Assembly: GCA_023427545.1 (NCBI GenBank)
Contig: JAEZBF010000133.1
Coordinates: forward strand, 1 to 7,775
Length of the DNA stretch: 7,775 nt
DNA from: Pseudomonadota bacterium
GTDB lineage: Bacteria; Pseudomonadota; Alphaproteobacteria; Rhizobiales; Devosiaceae
Reading direction: 5' to 3'
The notes beneath the pieces are model-generated. The model made no database searches and had not been told where the DNA came from. It saw nothing but the letters and a program-made list of their open reading frames with translations. The position numbers and the translations under genes are program-made. Numbering within the stretch: position 1 is the stretch's first letter; every line of letters starts with the position of its first letter. Below are positions 1-6,758 of the stretch, piece after piece.

Positions 1-2311
1 AGAGCAAGGTCTGGAGCGTCAGCTGGAAGAGCTGCGTACGGTCGCTCGACGCCTTGCTCAGGACGTAGGCGAAGTCGCCGCGCAGCGGACCAAACGGGCT
101 GTCCCAGATGATCGAGGCGCCGACCGACGCCTTGAGCGGATTGTCGACGCTGCCTGGATCGAGAGCCAGCGGGGTGGCACCCGCGCCGCCGATAACCGCG
201 GCGTCGGCGAAGGCGGCAACGCTCAACCCGTAGCTCTCGGGCAGGAATGGCACCGGAGCCTGGAGCTCAACCGAGGCGCCCGCGTACATCGTCGAACCGA
301 TCGGCTCGCCGGTGCCGCCGATCCGCGGACCCATGCCACGTGCCTCGAAGCCACGGACCAGGGTCGGGCCGTGATAGATCGTTTCGACCGGGTGGACGCC
401 AGCGCCGGACAGGTCGTTGATGATACCCGCCTGACCCTTGACGCTCGCCACGAGCCCGAGGTCGTCCATGAGGGGCAGGAAGTAGCGCGCCTTGGCCTCG
501 CTCTTGATGTAGTTGAAGCTGACGCCTGCATACTGCTGCGTGAACGTCGCCAGGGCGCCTTCACGCGGATGCTTCTGATCATCCAGGGTGTTGTAGGTGA
601 GCGTATAGCCGACCCACGCCTTGTTGAACGTGTCCCCGTCGTTGACGACGTCGGACAGCGGCACGTCGGTATCCGCTATCAGCTTGGTCTCGAACCCGGT
701 GAAGATCGTAGCCGAGATGTCGCGGGTCACCGGCAGGCCGAACCTGACCTGGCCGCCCGTCGAGGTCGCGCCGTAGAACGAGCTGCCCGTCTCATCGGAG
801 ATGTGGTGGTAGACGTCGATGCCGGACGACACCCGCAGTCCCATGAAGCGCGGCTCGGTGAAGGACAGATCGAAGGTCTTGCCAACCTGCGACGCACCGA
901 CCGCAACGCGGAGATACTGGCCGCGGCCGAGGAAGTTGCGCTCGGTGAGCGAGACTTCGCCGAGGACGCCGTCGGTCGTCGAATAGCCAGCCGTGAGGCC
1001 GTAATCGCCCGTGGACTGCTCGGTGACCGAGACGTTGATGATGACCTTGTCGGGGGCACTGCCCTGTGTAGCGTCGACACGAACCTCGGAGAAGAAGCCG
1101 AGCTTTTCGATGTTCGACTTGCCGCGCGCCACCATCGAGCGGTTGAACGGGTCGCCTTCGGCGAAATCCAGCTCGCGACGGATGACGAAGTCACGCGTCT
1201 TGTCGTTGCCGGTGATGTCGATGCGCTCGACGTAGAGCCGCGGGCCGTCATCGACGAGATAGGTGACGTTGAAGCGATGATTGACGATGTCGCGGTCGAG
1301 CCGCGGACGGACGTCGGCGAAGGGGTAGCCCTGCGAGGTCGCCTCGAACGCCATATCCTCGGCCGTCTTCTGCAGGTCGTTCACCGAGTAGCGCCCACCC
1401 TGCGAGGTGCGGATCGTGCCGCGCAGCGCATCGGGATTGACGCCGGCAATGCTGGTCTCGACGCCGACCGAGCCGAAGTCGAACCGGTCACCCTCGATGA
1501 CGGTGAAGTTGATGAAGTAGCCGTTGCGGCTCGAGTCGTACTGGGCGACGTAGCTCACCTGGGCATCGGGGAAGCCGTGGTTGGCGTAGTAGAGCCGCAC
1601 GAGTTCGGCATCCACCATGAGCCCCTGCTCGGTGTAGTTGTCGTCCTTGAGCAGCCAGCTCAAGAGGTTCGTCTCATGGGTCCGCACCACGCCCTTGAGC
1701 GTGCCGGTGCCGATGTTGGCATTGCCCGTAAAATTGATCGCGGCGATGCCGGTGCGCTGGCCCTCGTTGACGACGAAGGTGACGCGCATGCGCCCGCCCT
1801 GCGTCGCCTCGACACGCGGTGTCACGGTGACGCCGTTGAAGCCTGCCTCGCGGTATGCCGCCTCGATGGTGGCGACGTCGCGCTGCAGGCGGTCATCGCT
1901 GATGCCGCCACGGTCGCCGACCTCAACCATCTTGAGGAGAGCGGCGTCGTTAAACCGCTGATTGCCCTCGAACAGGACCGAGGCGACGATCGGGTTCTCG
2001 GAGACGCGGACGCGTAGCACGCCGCCCGAATACGTCACCGACACGGTGCGGAAGAGGCCTGTGGCCTCGAGCGCGGCCGTGGATGCACTGAGCTGAGCGC
2101 CCGTTGCAGCGTCACCGACGCCTACAGTCAGCTGCTGGACGATGGTCCCACGGTCGACGCGCTGGTTCCCCGAAACTTCAATGCGGCTGACCGTCTGGGC
2201 CTGGGCCGCCTCCACTCCGAAGAACGCGCCGCCGACCCCCATCAGCGGCGCTGCCAGAACGATCGCCAGCGCTAGAAACACGCCGCGCAGCAGCTTGGTG
2301 GCAGTCATCAT
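1..2311 (-). CDS. bamA: BamA, outer-membrane protein assembly factor (3' end at or just beyond the window edge)
   Basis: BamA is the central Omp85-family insertase of the BAM complex; it folds beta-barrel proteins into the outer membrane. Reading from the ATG at 2311 gives 770 uninterrupted codons to base 2, with base 1 (T on the coding strand) starting the next codon. Residues 1-38 form a signal peptide with a hydrophobic core and an AQA|QT cleavage site. Five POTRA domains follow (about 41-107, 108-188, 189-276, 279-356 and 359-432), then the 16-strand barrel from about 433. The family hallmark VRGF lies at 652-655 in loop 6, and SPFGPLR at 738-744 is typical of the last barrel strands. A second ATG follows immediately (2308). 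AGAGG lies 11 bases upstream of the first. An in-frame ATG at 2458 would add 49 residues ahead of the signal peptide, with AGGA directly abutting it, so I reject that start. The length fits the family (about 760-810). The last visible residue, L770, aligns with the usual C-terminal aromatic, so the stop codon probably begins at base 1. Confidence 0.96.
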   Translation of the reverse strand, partial: MMTATKLLRGVFLALAIVLAAPLMGVGGAFFGVEAAQAQTVSRIEVSGNQRVDRGTIVQQLTVGVGDAATGAQLSASTAALEATGLFRTVSVTYSGGVLRVRVSENPIVASVLFEGNQRFNDAALLKMVEVGDRGGISDDRLQRDVATIEAAYREAGFNGVTVTPRVEATQGGRMRVTFVVNEGQRTGIAAINFTGNANIGTGTLKGVVRTHETNLLSWLLKDDNYTEQGLMVDAELVRLYYANHGFPDAQVSYVAQYDSSRNGYFINFTVIEGDRFDFGSVGVETSIAGVNPDALRGTIRTSQGGRYSVNDLQKTAEDMAFEATSQGYPFADVRPRLDRDIVNHRFNVTYLVDDGPRLYVERIDITGNDKTRDFVIRRELDFAEGDPFNRSMVARGKSNIEKLGFFSEVRVDATQGSAPDKVIINVSVTEQSTGDYGLTAGYSTTDGVLGEVSLTERNFLGRGQYLRVAVGASQVGKTFDLSFTEPRFMGLRVSSGIDVYHHISDETGSSFYGATSTGGQVRFGLPVTRDISATIFTGFETKLIADTDVPLSDVVNDGDTFNKAWVGYTLTYNTLDDQKHPREGALATFTQQYAGVSFNYIKSEAKARYFLPLMDDLGLVASVKGQAGIINDLSGAGVHPVETIYHGPTLVRGFEARGMGPRIGGTGEPIGSTMYAGASVELQAPVPFLPESYGLSVAAFADAAVIGGAGATPLALDPGSVDNPLKASVGASIIWDSPFGPLRGDFAYVLSKASSDRTQLFQLTLQTLL

Positions 2312-2331
2312 ATTAATCTTTGCCTCTGCGA

Positions 2332-2343
2332 CCCGGGCCCGGG
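2332..2343. repeat. 12-bp perfect GC palindrome in the bamA leader
   Basis: The sequence CCCGGGCCCGGG equals its own reverse complement. It begins 21 bases upstream of the bamA ATG at 2311 and ends next to the region holding the AGAGG element. In RNA it could form only a short stem (CCCG/CGGG with a GGCC loop) or dimerise; as DNA it could be a symmetric protein site. Its function is unknown. Confidence 0.5.
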
Positions 2344-2385
2344 GAGAATCGCCATGCACAGCGCCCCAGCCAACTCCATTGAAAG

Positions 2386-2413
2386 GTTTTACTGTTTTTT
2401 TAACCACGGGCAA
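2386..2413 (-). promoter_or_regulatory. Possible bamA promoter
   Basis: On the coding strand TTGCCC (2413-2408) is followed after 16 bases by TAAAAC (2391-2386). This loosely resembles the housekeeping sigma consensus and lies in the AT-rich part of the spacer. It would give a leader of roughly 65-70 bases before the ATG at 2311. The match is weak and other pairings are possible. What supports it mainly is the long spacer and the local drop in G+C. Confidence 0.25.
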
Positions 2414-2470
2414 GCTGCAAGCCCCCGTTGGGTTAGCAAAAGGTTGGCGCCCGTGCATTCCTGCAACACA

Positions 2471-2490
2471 CGGATTCTCTAGGGAATCCG
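2471..2490 (-). other. Hairpin immediately downstream of rseP
   Basis: CGGATTC (2471-2477) and GAATCCG (2484-2490) form a perfect 7-bp stem with a 6-base loop, beginning 4 bases after the rseP stop codon. No U-tract follows on the coding strand (the next bases are TGTGTTGC), so it does not look like a rho-independent terminator. An mRNA end-stabilising or processing element is more likely. Confidence 0.5.
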
Positions 2491-2494
2491 CAGG

Positions 2495-3610
2495 TTAGAA
2501 CAGGTCATTGACGAGCGTCAGGACCATCAGGGTGAAGACCAGCGCGAGCCCGACCCGGAAGCCCATCTCCTGTACCCGCTGACTCAGCGGACGCCCCCGG
2601 ACCGCCTCGTATAGGTAATAGAGGAGATGGCCGCCGTCGAGCATGGGAATTGGCAGCAAATTGAAGATACCGATGTTCAGCGAGAGCAGCGCCATGAGGT
2701 TGACGAGCGCCGCGATGCCCAGAGTCGCAACCTCGCCCGACACCTTTGCGACCTTGACCGGACCGCCCAGCTGCTCGACGTCGCCGCGGCCCACGAAGAA
2801 ATCGCCGAGGAAGGCGACGGTCCGGTCGATGATGAAGCGGATTTCCTCGAAGGTCATGCCGACGGCTTCGACCGGATTGGGCCGGTAGAGCGTCACATCC
2901 GTCGCCTCGACCGTGCGTGTGACGCCGATGCGGCCGACCCGGTGGCTGTTGCCGAAGCGATCCGTGTCGTTCGCAGACTGCGGAACCAGCGCGATGGTCT
3001 CGGTCCGGCCGTCGCGGTCGAGGACGATGGTCACCTGGCGGTCGGGTGCGGTGCCGACGAGGCGTTGGAAATCCTCGAACCCGCGGACCGGATAGCCGTC
3101 GACCGAAAGGATGCGGTCACCCGACTCGATGCCGGCAGTGGCGGCGACGCCACCCGGGACGACATCCCCGATCACCGGCGAAATGGTGTAGCGTCCATAG
3201 CCGAGCAGCAGGGCGTAGAGCACGAGGAAGGTGAAGATGACGTTCGCAGCCGGACCGGCGAAGACCACCGCGATCCGCTGCCACGGGTTCTTGTTGGCAA
3301 AGAGGTGCGGCACCAGGGCGGGATCGACGTTCTCGATCGCCTCATGGTCGGGCACGCTGGCGGCGTTCATGTCGCCGACGAAGCGCACGTAACCGCCGAG
3401 CGGAATCGCCGAGATCTTCCAGCGCGTGCCGTCTTTTGCGGTCCAGCCGATGAGCTCGGGGCCGAAGCCGATCGAGAAGACCTGCACCGCAATGCCGTTC
3501 CAGCGCGCGACGAGGTAGTGGCCCATCTCGTGGACGAAGACGATGATCGTCAACACCAGCAGGAAAGCCGGGAGCATGTACAGGTACTGCGGCGGTATCG
3601 CTTGGAGCAT
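2495..3610 (-). CDS. rseP: RseP/MmpA-type site-2 intramembrane zinc metalloprotease
   Basis: This inner-membrane M50 protease performs the second, intramembrane cut in regulated proteolysis, typically of anti-sigma factors and of other single-span membrane proteins. Numbering from the ATG at 3610 (371 residues): the zinc motif HEMGH is at 27-31 in the first membrane helix, GFGP at 48-51, a second helix with FAGPAAN at 117-123, one PDZ domain at about 141-212, and the distal zinc-ligand motif LLPIPMLDGGH at 318-328 (Asp325), followed by a C-terminal helix. The protein is shorter than E. coli RseP (about 450 residues, two PDZ domains); a single PDZ is common in alphaproteobacterial MmpA-like members. 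AGGAA (3621-3617) is 6 bases from this ATG. A GTG one codon upstream (3613) would be only 3 bases from it, so I prefer the ATG. The gene lies between cdsA and bamA, its usual position. The substrate here is unknown. Confidence 0.95.
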   Translation of the reverse strand: MLQAIPPQYLYMLPAFLLVLTIIVFVHEMGHYLVARWNGIAVQVFSIGFGPELIGWTAKDGTRWKISAIPLGGYVRFVGDMNAASVPDHEAIENVDPALVPHLFANKNPWQRIAVVFAGPAANVIFTFLVLYALLLGYGRYTISPVIGDVVPGGVAATAGIESGDRILSVDGYPVRGFEDFQRLVGTAPDRQVTIVLDRDGRTETIALVPQSANDTDRFGNSHRVGRIGVTRTVEATDVTLYRPNPVEAVGMTFEEIRFIIDRTVAFLGDFFVGRGDVEQLGGPVKVAKVSGEVATLGIAALVNLMALLSLNIGIFNLLPIPMLDGGHLLYYLYEAVRGRPLSQRVQEMGFRVGLALVFTLMVLTLVNDLF

Positions 3611-3667
3611 CACTGGTTCCTGCTGACGGGCTTACCCCATTCCGGAATAGTCGTGGATGAGGTTGAG

Positions 3668-3694
3668 ATTGGGGCGCGCCTGCGTGGCACCAAT
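3668..3694 (-). other. Imperfect inverted repeat in the cdsA-rseP spacer
   Basis: The 97-base spacer between cdsA and rseP (3611-3707) contains outer arms ATTGG and CCAAT (5 bp), with a GCC/GGC inner pairing separated by unpaired bases. A 10-bp palindrome, ATTCCGGAAT, lies nearby at 3639-3648. No U-tract follows on the coding strand. Nothing in this spacer reads as a remnant of dxr or another gene. The structure is weaker than those in the other spacers. Confidence 0.3.
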
Positions 3695-3707
3695 GCGGCG
3701 CGTTGGC

Positions 3708-4571
3708 TCACCAGTGGAGCAGTCCCGTCGCAACGGCAGGATAGCCAGCATGGAGCATGCCGATGAGTGCTGCCGCGATGGCGCCGAAGGTGATGCTGTC
3801 CAGCCGGTCCATAAGTCCGCCATGGCCGGGGATGATATCGCCGGAATCCTTGATGCGGAACCGGCGCTTGAGCGCGCTCTCGGCAAGATCGCCAACCTGA
3901 CCCAGGACGCTCAGCAGCGCGGAAAGCAGGAGGACGAGCCACCATGGGGAATGCGTGAAGACCAGAAGCAGGACGGTGCCGGCAAGCGTCGCGAAGGCCA
4001 GTCCGCCCAGGGCGCCGGACCAGGTCTTGCCGGGCGAGATGTCGGGCGCCAGCTTTTCGCCACCGACCTGGCGGCCGGTGAAGAACGCGGCCGTATCGGT
4101 TAGCCATACGACGATGCCGACGTAGAAACAGGCGAGGATGCCGTCCTGCGTGTCGCCCCGGAGGGTCAGGATGGCGGCAATGACGAGGCCGAAGAAGATA
4201 AGGCCGCCGACGCGCCAGGGCGCGGCCTCGCCGCCCATCAGGAGCGCGGCTACGGCGGCGATGGCGATGACGGCCGCGAGGCCGATGATGCCGAAGGCGG
4301 GGTATGCCAATGCCGAGAGCGCGACGGCGACCATGAGCGCAATGCCTGCCGGAGCGACAGGCTTGAGCGTCACCATGTTCTCCCACTCGCGGTAGGCGCC
4401 GGAAAAGACGAGGCCAAGCACTGCGGCGAGGAAGTAGCCGCCGAGGACCACGCTGGCGACAGCGACGGGGATCAGGACGGCGGCGGATGCAAAGCGCGGC
4501 CCGAGATCGGACCAGGATCGGCGGCTCGCCGGAGGTGCTGGCGGAGCCTTGGGCGCCGGCGTGTCGCTCAC
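3708..4571 (-). CDS. cdsA: Phosphatidate cytidylyltransferase (CDP-diacylglycerol synthase)
   Basis: CdsA converts phosphatidic acid and CTP to CDP-diacylglycerol plus pyrophosphate, the branch point for all bacterial phospholipids, in the inner membrane. The 287-residue product has a proline- and alanine-rich cytoplasmic start (1-20) and about eight hydrophobic segments from about residue 26 onward. SPGKTW is at 179-184. The family signature runs from S232 to D258 with all key residues present: K235-R236, K241-D242, P248, H250-G251-G252, D255-R256 and D258. The start is GTG at 4571, which overlaps the uppS stop (GTGA, 4 bases), so translation is probably coupled. A GAGG at 4585-4582 lies 10 bases upstream. 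The length agrees with the family (about 270-290). Close pairing with uppS is the standard arrangement. Confidence 0.96.
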   Translation of the reverse strand: MSDTPAPKAPPAPPASRRSWSDLGPRFASAAVLIPVAVASVVLGGYFLAAVLGLVFSGAYREWENMVTLKPVAPAGIALMVAVALSALAYPAFGIIGLAAVIAIAAVAALLMGGEAAPWRVGGLIFFGLVIAAILTLRGDTQDGILACFYVGIVVWLTDTAAFFTGRQVGGEKLAPDISPGKTWSGALGGLAFATLAGTVLLLVFTHSPWWLVLLLSALLSVLGQVGDLAESALKRRFRIKDSGDIIPGHGGLMDRLDSITFGAIAAALIGMLHAGYPAVATGLLHW

Positions 4572-5329
4572 CTCGTCTGGGCCTCGATCGCCCCGAATCG
4601 TCGATCGCGCGCAGAGAATTCCTCGAGCGCCCGCACGAAGGTGTTCTCGTCGAAATCGGGCCAGTTATCCCGGACGAACACGAGCTCGGAATAGGCGCCC
4701 TGCCAGAGCAGGAAGTTGGAAACCCGCTGCTCGCCGCTGGTGCGAATGATCAGGTCGGGGTCGGGAACGCCGGCGGTGTAGAGAGCGGCGCCGATGGTTT
4801 CCTCGGTGATCGCCTCGGGGGCGAGTTCGCCGCGGGCGACGGCCGCGGCAAGGGTCCGCACAGCGTCGGTGATCTCGGCCTTGCCGCCGTAGTTGAAGGC
4901 GACCATCAGGATCAGGCCGGTGTTGTTCGCGGTCTTGGATTCGGTTTCCTCGATCAGGCGCCGCAGCGAAGGATCGAGCCCGGCACGCGCGCCGATGATG
5001 CGGACCTGCACGTTGTTGCGGATCAGCGTCTCGAGGTCGGAGGCGACGAAGCGGCGGAGCAGGCCGAAGATGAACTGCACTTCCTCAGCGGGGCGGCGCC
5101 AGTTCTCGGAGGAGAAGCTGAAGACCGTCAGGTGCTTGACGCCGTAGGTGATGCAGAGCTGGACCAGGCGGCGCAGGGCGCGCACGCCGGCGATATGGCC
5201 TTCGGTCCGCGGCTTGCCGCGGGCGCGCGCCCAGCGGCCATTGCCGTCCATGATGACACCGAGATGCTCCGGTATCCGCAGCCGCGCCCGCTCAGCGGCT
5301 TCTTTTTCGAGTGCGGACATCGTGGACAT
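4568..5329 (-). CDS. uppS: Undecaprenyl diphosphate synthase (cis-prenyltransferase)
   Basis: UppS condenses eight isopentenyl diphosphates onto farnesyl diphosphate in cis, giving the C55 lipid carrier for peptidoglycan and O-antigen. The 253-residue protein carries all the conserved blocks: MDGNGRWA at 27-34 (catalytic Asp28), HIAG at 45-48, the FSSENWRRP block at 72-80, FNYGGK at 145-150, RTSGEQR at 196-202 (diphosphate-binding arginines), and the following SNFLLWQ...YSEL block with Glu215. The start ATG at 5329 is well supported by GGAGG (5341-5337) 7 bases upstream; an in-frame ATG at 5320 is less well placed. It follows frr after 35 bases and overlaps cdsA by 4. In E. coli dxr sits between frr and uppS; here it does not. 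There is no sign of damage. Confidence 0.97.
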   Translation of the reverse strand: MSTMSALEKEAAERARLRIPEHLGVIMDGNGRWARARGKPRTEGHIAGVRALRRLVQLCITYGVKHLTVFSFSSENWRRPAEEVQFIFGLLRRFVASDLETLIRNNVQVRIIGARAGLDPSLRRLIEETESKTANNTGLILMVAFNYGGKAEITDAVRTLAAAVARGELAPEAITEETIGAALYTAGVPDPDLIIRTSGEQRVSNFLLWQGAYSELVFVRDNWPDFDENTFVRALEEFSARDRRFGAIEAQTR

Positions 5330-5353
5330 CGGTGCCCCTCCCGGGCGGGCGAT

Positions 5354-5371
5354 GGTCTAGCAGTCTAGACC
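5354..5371 (-). other. Hairpin overlapping the frr stop codon
   Basis: GGTCTAG (5354-5360) and CTAGACC (5365-5371) form a perfect 7-bp stem with a 4-base loop. The frr TAG stop codon (5367-5365) lies inside one arm, and the other arm sits in the frr-uppS spacer about 12 bases upstream of the uppS GGAGG. No U-tract follows. It could affect frr 3'-end stability or coupling of uppS translation; this is inference. Confidence 0.45.
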
Positions 5372-5928
5372 TGCATTATTTCATGTTCCTTGACGGCAAC
5401 GATGCCATCGATTTCGCCGACTGCCGCGTCGGTCGCCTTCTGCACCTCGTCCGCGTGCTTGCGGCTGTCGTCCTGGCTGATCGTGCCGTCCTTCTCGAGC
5501 TTCTTGAGCAGGTCCATGCCGTCGCGCCGGATGCTGCGCACCGCCACACGGGCCGCCTCGGCATATTTATGCGCGACCTTGGTCAATTCACGGCGGCGCT
5601 CTTCATTGAGCTCGGGAAGCGGAACGCGGATGACACCGCCCTCCCCTACCGGATTGAGCCCCAGACCGCTGTCGCGGATGGCCTTTTCGACGGCGTTGGC
5701 AAGCTGACGGTCCCATACCTGGACGCTGAGCATGCGCGGCTCGGGCACCGTGACGGTGGCGAGCTGGCTCAGCGCCATGCGGCTGCCATAGGCGTCGACC
5801 GTCACCGGCTCGAGCAGACTGGCGCTGGCACGGCCCGTGCGCAGGCCGGAGAGCTCGTCGCGCAGCGATGCGATAGACTTCTGCATCCGCTCCTTGAGAG
5901 CGTTGAGCGAAAAAGCTTGAGGGGCCAT
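5365..5928 (-). CDS. frr: Ribosome recycling factor (RRF)
   Basis: RRF acts with EF-G to split post-termination 70S ribosomes in the cytoplasm. The 187-residue product matches the usual length (about 185). The three-helix-bundle domain I (about 1-30 and 107-187) is interrupted by beta-rich domain II (about 31-104). The conserved RTGRAS is at 30-35, and VRSIRRDGMD at 130-139 holds the essential arginine equivalent to E. coli Arg132 (Arg134 here). The C-terminal helix has the expected DDSRKHADEVQKATD pattern at 153-167. Start ATG at 5928 has GGAGA (5938-5934) 5 bases upstream. It is 20 bases downstream of pyrH, a conserved pairing, and its stop codon lies in a small hairpin. Confidence 0.97.
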   Translation of the reverse strand: MAPQAFSLNALKERMQKSIASLRDELSGLRTGRASASLLEPVTVDAYGSRMALSQLATVTVPEPRMLSVQVWDRQLANAVEKAIRDSGLGLNPVGEGGVIRVPLPELNEERRRELTKVAHKYAEAARVAVRSIRRDGMDLLKKLEKDGTISQDDSRKHADEVQKATDAAVGEIDGIVAVKEHEIMQV

Positions 5929-5948
5929 CGATCTCTCCGTGAGTTGCG

Positions 5949-6659
5949 TCAGCCGACCCGGGTGGACCGCGTGCGGCCGCCGAGCACGCCCATCAATCCT
6001 TCCTTGTCGTCCAAGGCATAGACAATTATGGGCAGACCATTGTCGCGGGCAAGCGCCACCGCCGTCGTATCCATGAACTTGAGATCGCGGGCGATGACTT
6101 CCTGGTGGCTGATGGAATCGTAGCGGTCGGCACCGGGGTTCTTGTGCGGATCCTCGGAATAGACGCCATCGACCTTGGTGCCTTTCAGCATGACGTCACA
6201 TTCGAGCTCGATCGCCCGCAGGGCGCCGGCGGTGTCGGTGGTGAAGAACGGGTTGCCGGTGCCGCCCCCGAGCACCACGACGTAGCCGTCGTCGAGCGCC
6301 GCACGGGCGGAGCGGGCGGTGTAGGTGTCGGCCACCGAAGGCATGGTGGTCGCGGAATAGACCTTGGACTTGACGCCGGCGCGCATGATGGCGCTCGAGA
6401 GCGCCAGCGCGTTGATGACGGTTCCGAGGGTGCCCATCATGTCGGCGGTGACGCGATCGGCGCCGCCGGCCGCGACCTGCATGCCGCGGAAGATGTTGCC
6501 GCCGCCGGTGACGATCGCGATCTGCACGCCGGCCTTGGCGGCTTCAACGATCTGGGCGGCGGTCGCCTCGAGGAACTCGGGTTCGATGCCGAACGAGTGG
6601 TCGCCCGCGAGAACCTCGCCGGACACCTTGAGCAGTATCCGCTTATACGCGTTGGCCAT
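5949..6659 (-). CDS. pyrH: UMP kinase (uridylate kinase)
   Basis: PyrH phosphorylates UMP to UDP with ATP, feeding UTP and CTP synthesis; the bacterial enzyme is a hexamer of the amino-acid-kinase fold, usually activated by GTP and inhibited by UTP. Numbering from the ATG at 6659 (236 residues): KVSGE at 11-15, GGGNIFRG at 52-59 (nucleotide/UMP site), D73 in the TADMMGTLGT block at 71-80, GGGTGNPFFTTDTA at 131-144 (UMP binding), and KGTKVDGVY at 159-167. The length matches the family (about 240). Two ATG codons are adjacent (6662 and 6659). GAGG (6668-6665) is 5 bases from the second and only 2 from the first, so I chose the second. It lies between tsf and frr, the conserved order. A 99-base spacer with two hairpins upstream suggests its expression is set apart from that of tsf. 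Confidence 0.96.
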   Translation of the reverse strand: MANAYKRILLKVSGEVLAGDHSFGIEPEFLEATAAQIVEAAKAGVQIAIVTGGGNIFRGMQVAAGGADRVTADMMGTLGTVINALALSSAIMRAGVKSKVYSATTMPSVADTYTARSARAALDDGYVVVLGGGTGNPFFTTDTAGALRAIELECDVMLKGTKVDGVYSEDPHKNPGADRYDSISHQEVIARDLKFMDTTAVALARDNGLPIIVYALDDKEGLMGVLGGRTRSTRVG

Positions 6660-6675
6660 CATCCCCTCGGAAGTC

Positions 6676-6702
6676 CGCGCCGGACGATTCTGTTCCGGCG
6701 CG
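6676..6702 (-). other. Hairpin upstream of pyrH
   Basis: CGCGCCGGA (6676-6684) and TCCGGCGCG (6694-6702) form a perfect 9-bp, GC-rich stem with a 9-base loop, 8-11 bases upstream of the pyrH GAGG. With a one-base bulge the stem could extend by GTC/GAC. No U-tract follows on the coding strand, so intrinsic termination is unlikely. Position suggests a role in pyrH translation or mRNA processing. Confidence 0.55.
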
Positions 6703-6716
6703 ACACTAGTGGATTG

Positions 6717-6746
6717 CTTCCGCCGGGGAAATCGGCCCGGCGGAAG
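6717..6746 (-). other. Hairpin downstream of tsf
   Basis: CTTCCGCCGGG (6717-6727, written on the plus strand as cttccgccggg) and CCCGGCGGAAG (6736-6746) form a perfect 11-bp stem with an 8-base loop, 12 bases after the tsf stop. It is the strongest inverted repeat in the window. The coding strand continues with CAATCCACTAG, not a U-tract, so it is more likely a 3'-end stabiliser, a processing site or a rho-independent-like partial attenuator than a full terminator. Confidence 0.6.
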
Positions 6747-6758
6747 AATGCGATCGGC

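Larger units (their letters stand above)
2312..2494 (-). other. rseP-bamA spacer and bamA leader
   Basis: This 183-base stretch is the longest gene-free region in the window and is visibly more AT-rich in its middle than the flanking genes. On the coding strand it holds, in order: a 7-bp hairpin just after the rseP stop, an in-frame but poorly supported ATG for bamA (2458-2456), a bulged inverted repeat at about 2402-2434, an A7 run (2401-2395), a possible promoter, a 12-bp GC palindrome, and AGAGG upstream of bamA. The bulged repeat is followed by A residues, not U, so it is not an intrinsic terminator for rseP. A separate promoter or leader for bamA is plausible here, but this is inference. 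Confidence 0.6.

Noticed and set aside
371..2017. Long plus-strand open frame (548 codons) opposite bamA
   Set aside because: Its product is rich in Asp, Val, Arg, Ala and Glu with no recognisable domain. It is the antisense shadow of a GC-rich gene whose minus-strand product has clear POTRA and barrel features.
2402..2434. Bulged inverted repeat next to a seven-base A/T run, considered as a terminator
   Set aside because: On the coding strand the run after the stem is A, not U. On the plus strand the T-run precedes the stem. The stem also needs several bulges.
2627..3766. Plus-strand open frame (379 codons) opposite rseP
   Set aside because: It runs antisense to the complete rseP with its zinc motifs and past its start into the cdsA-rseP spacer. 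The low-complexity Asp/Glu/Arg/His composition is typical of a shadow frame.
3610..4386. Minus-strand frame overlapping cdsA and reaching the rseP start, considered as a possible dxr remnant
   Set aside because: The translation is Arg/His/Pro-rich and lacks any DXR motif. It is an out-of-frame reading of cdsA that continues into the spacer.
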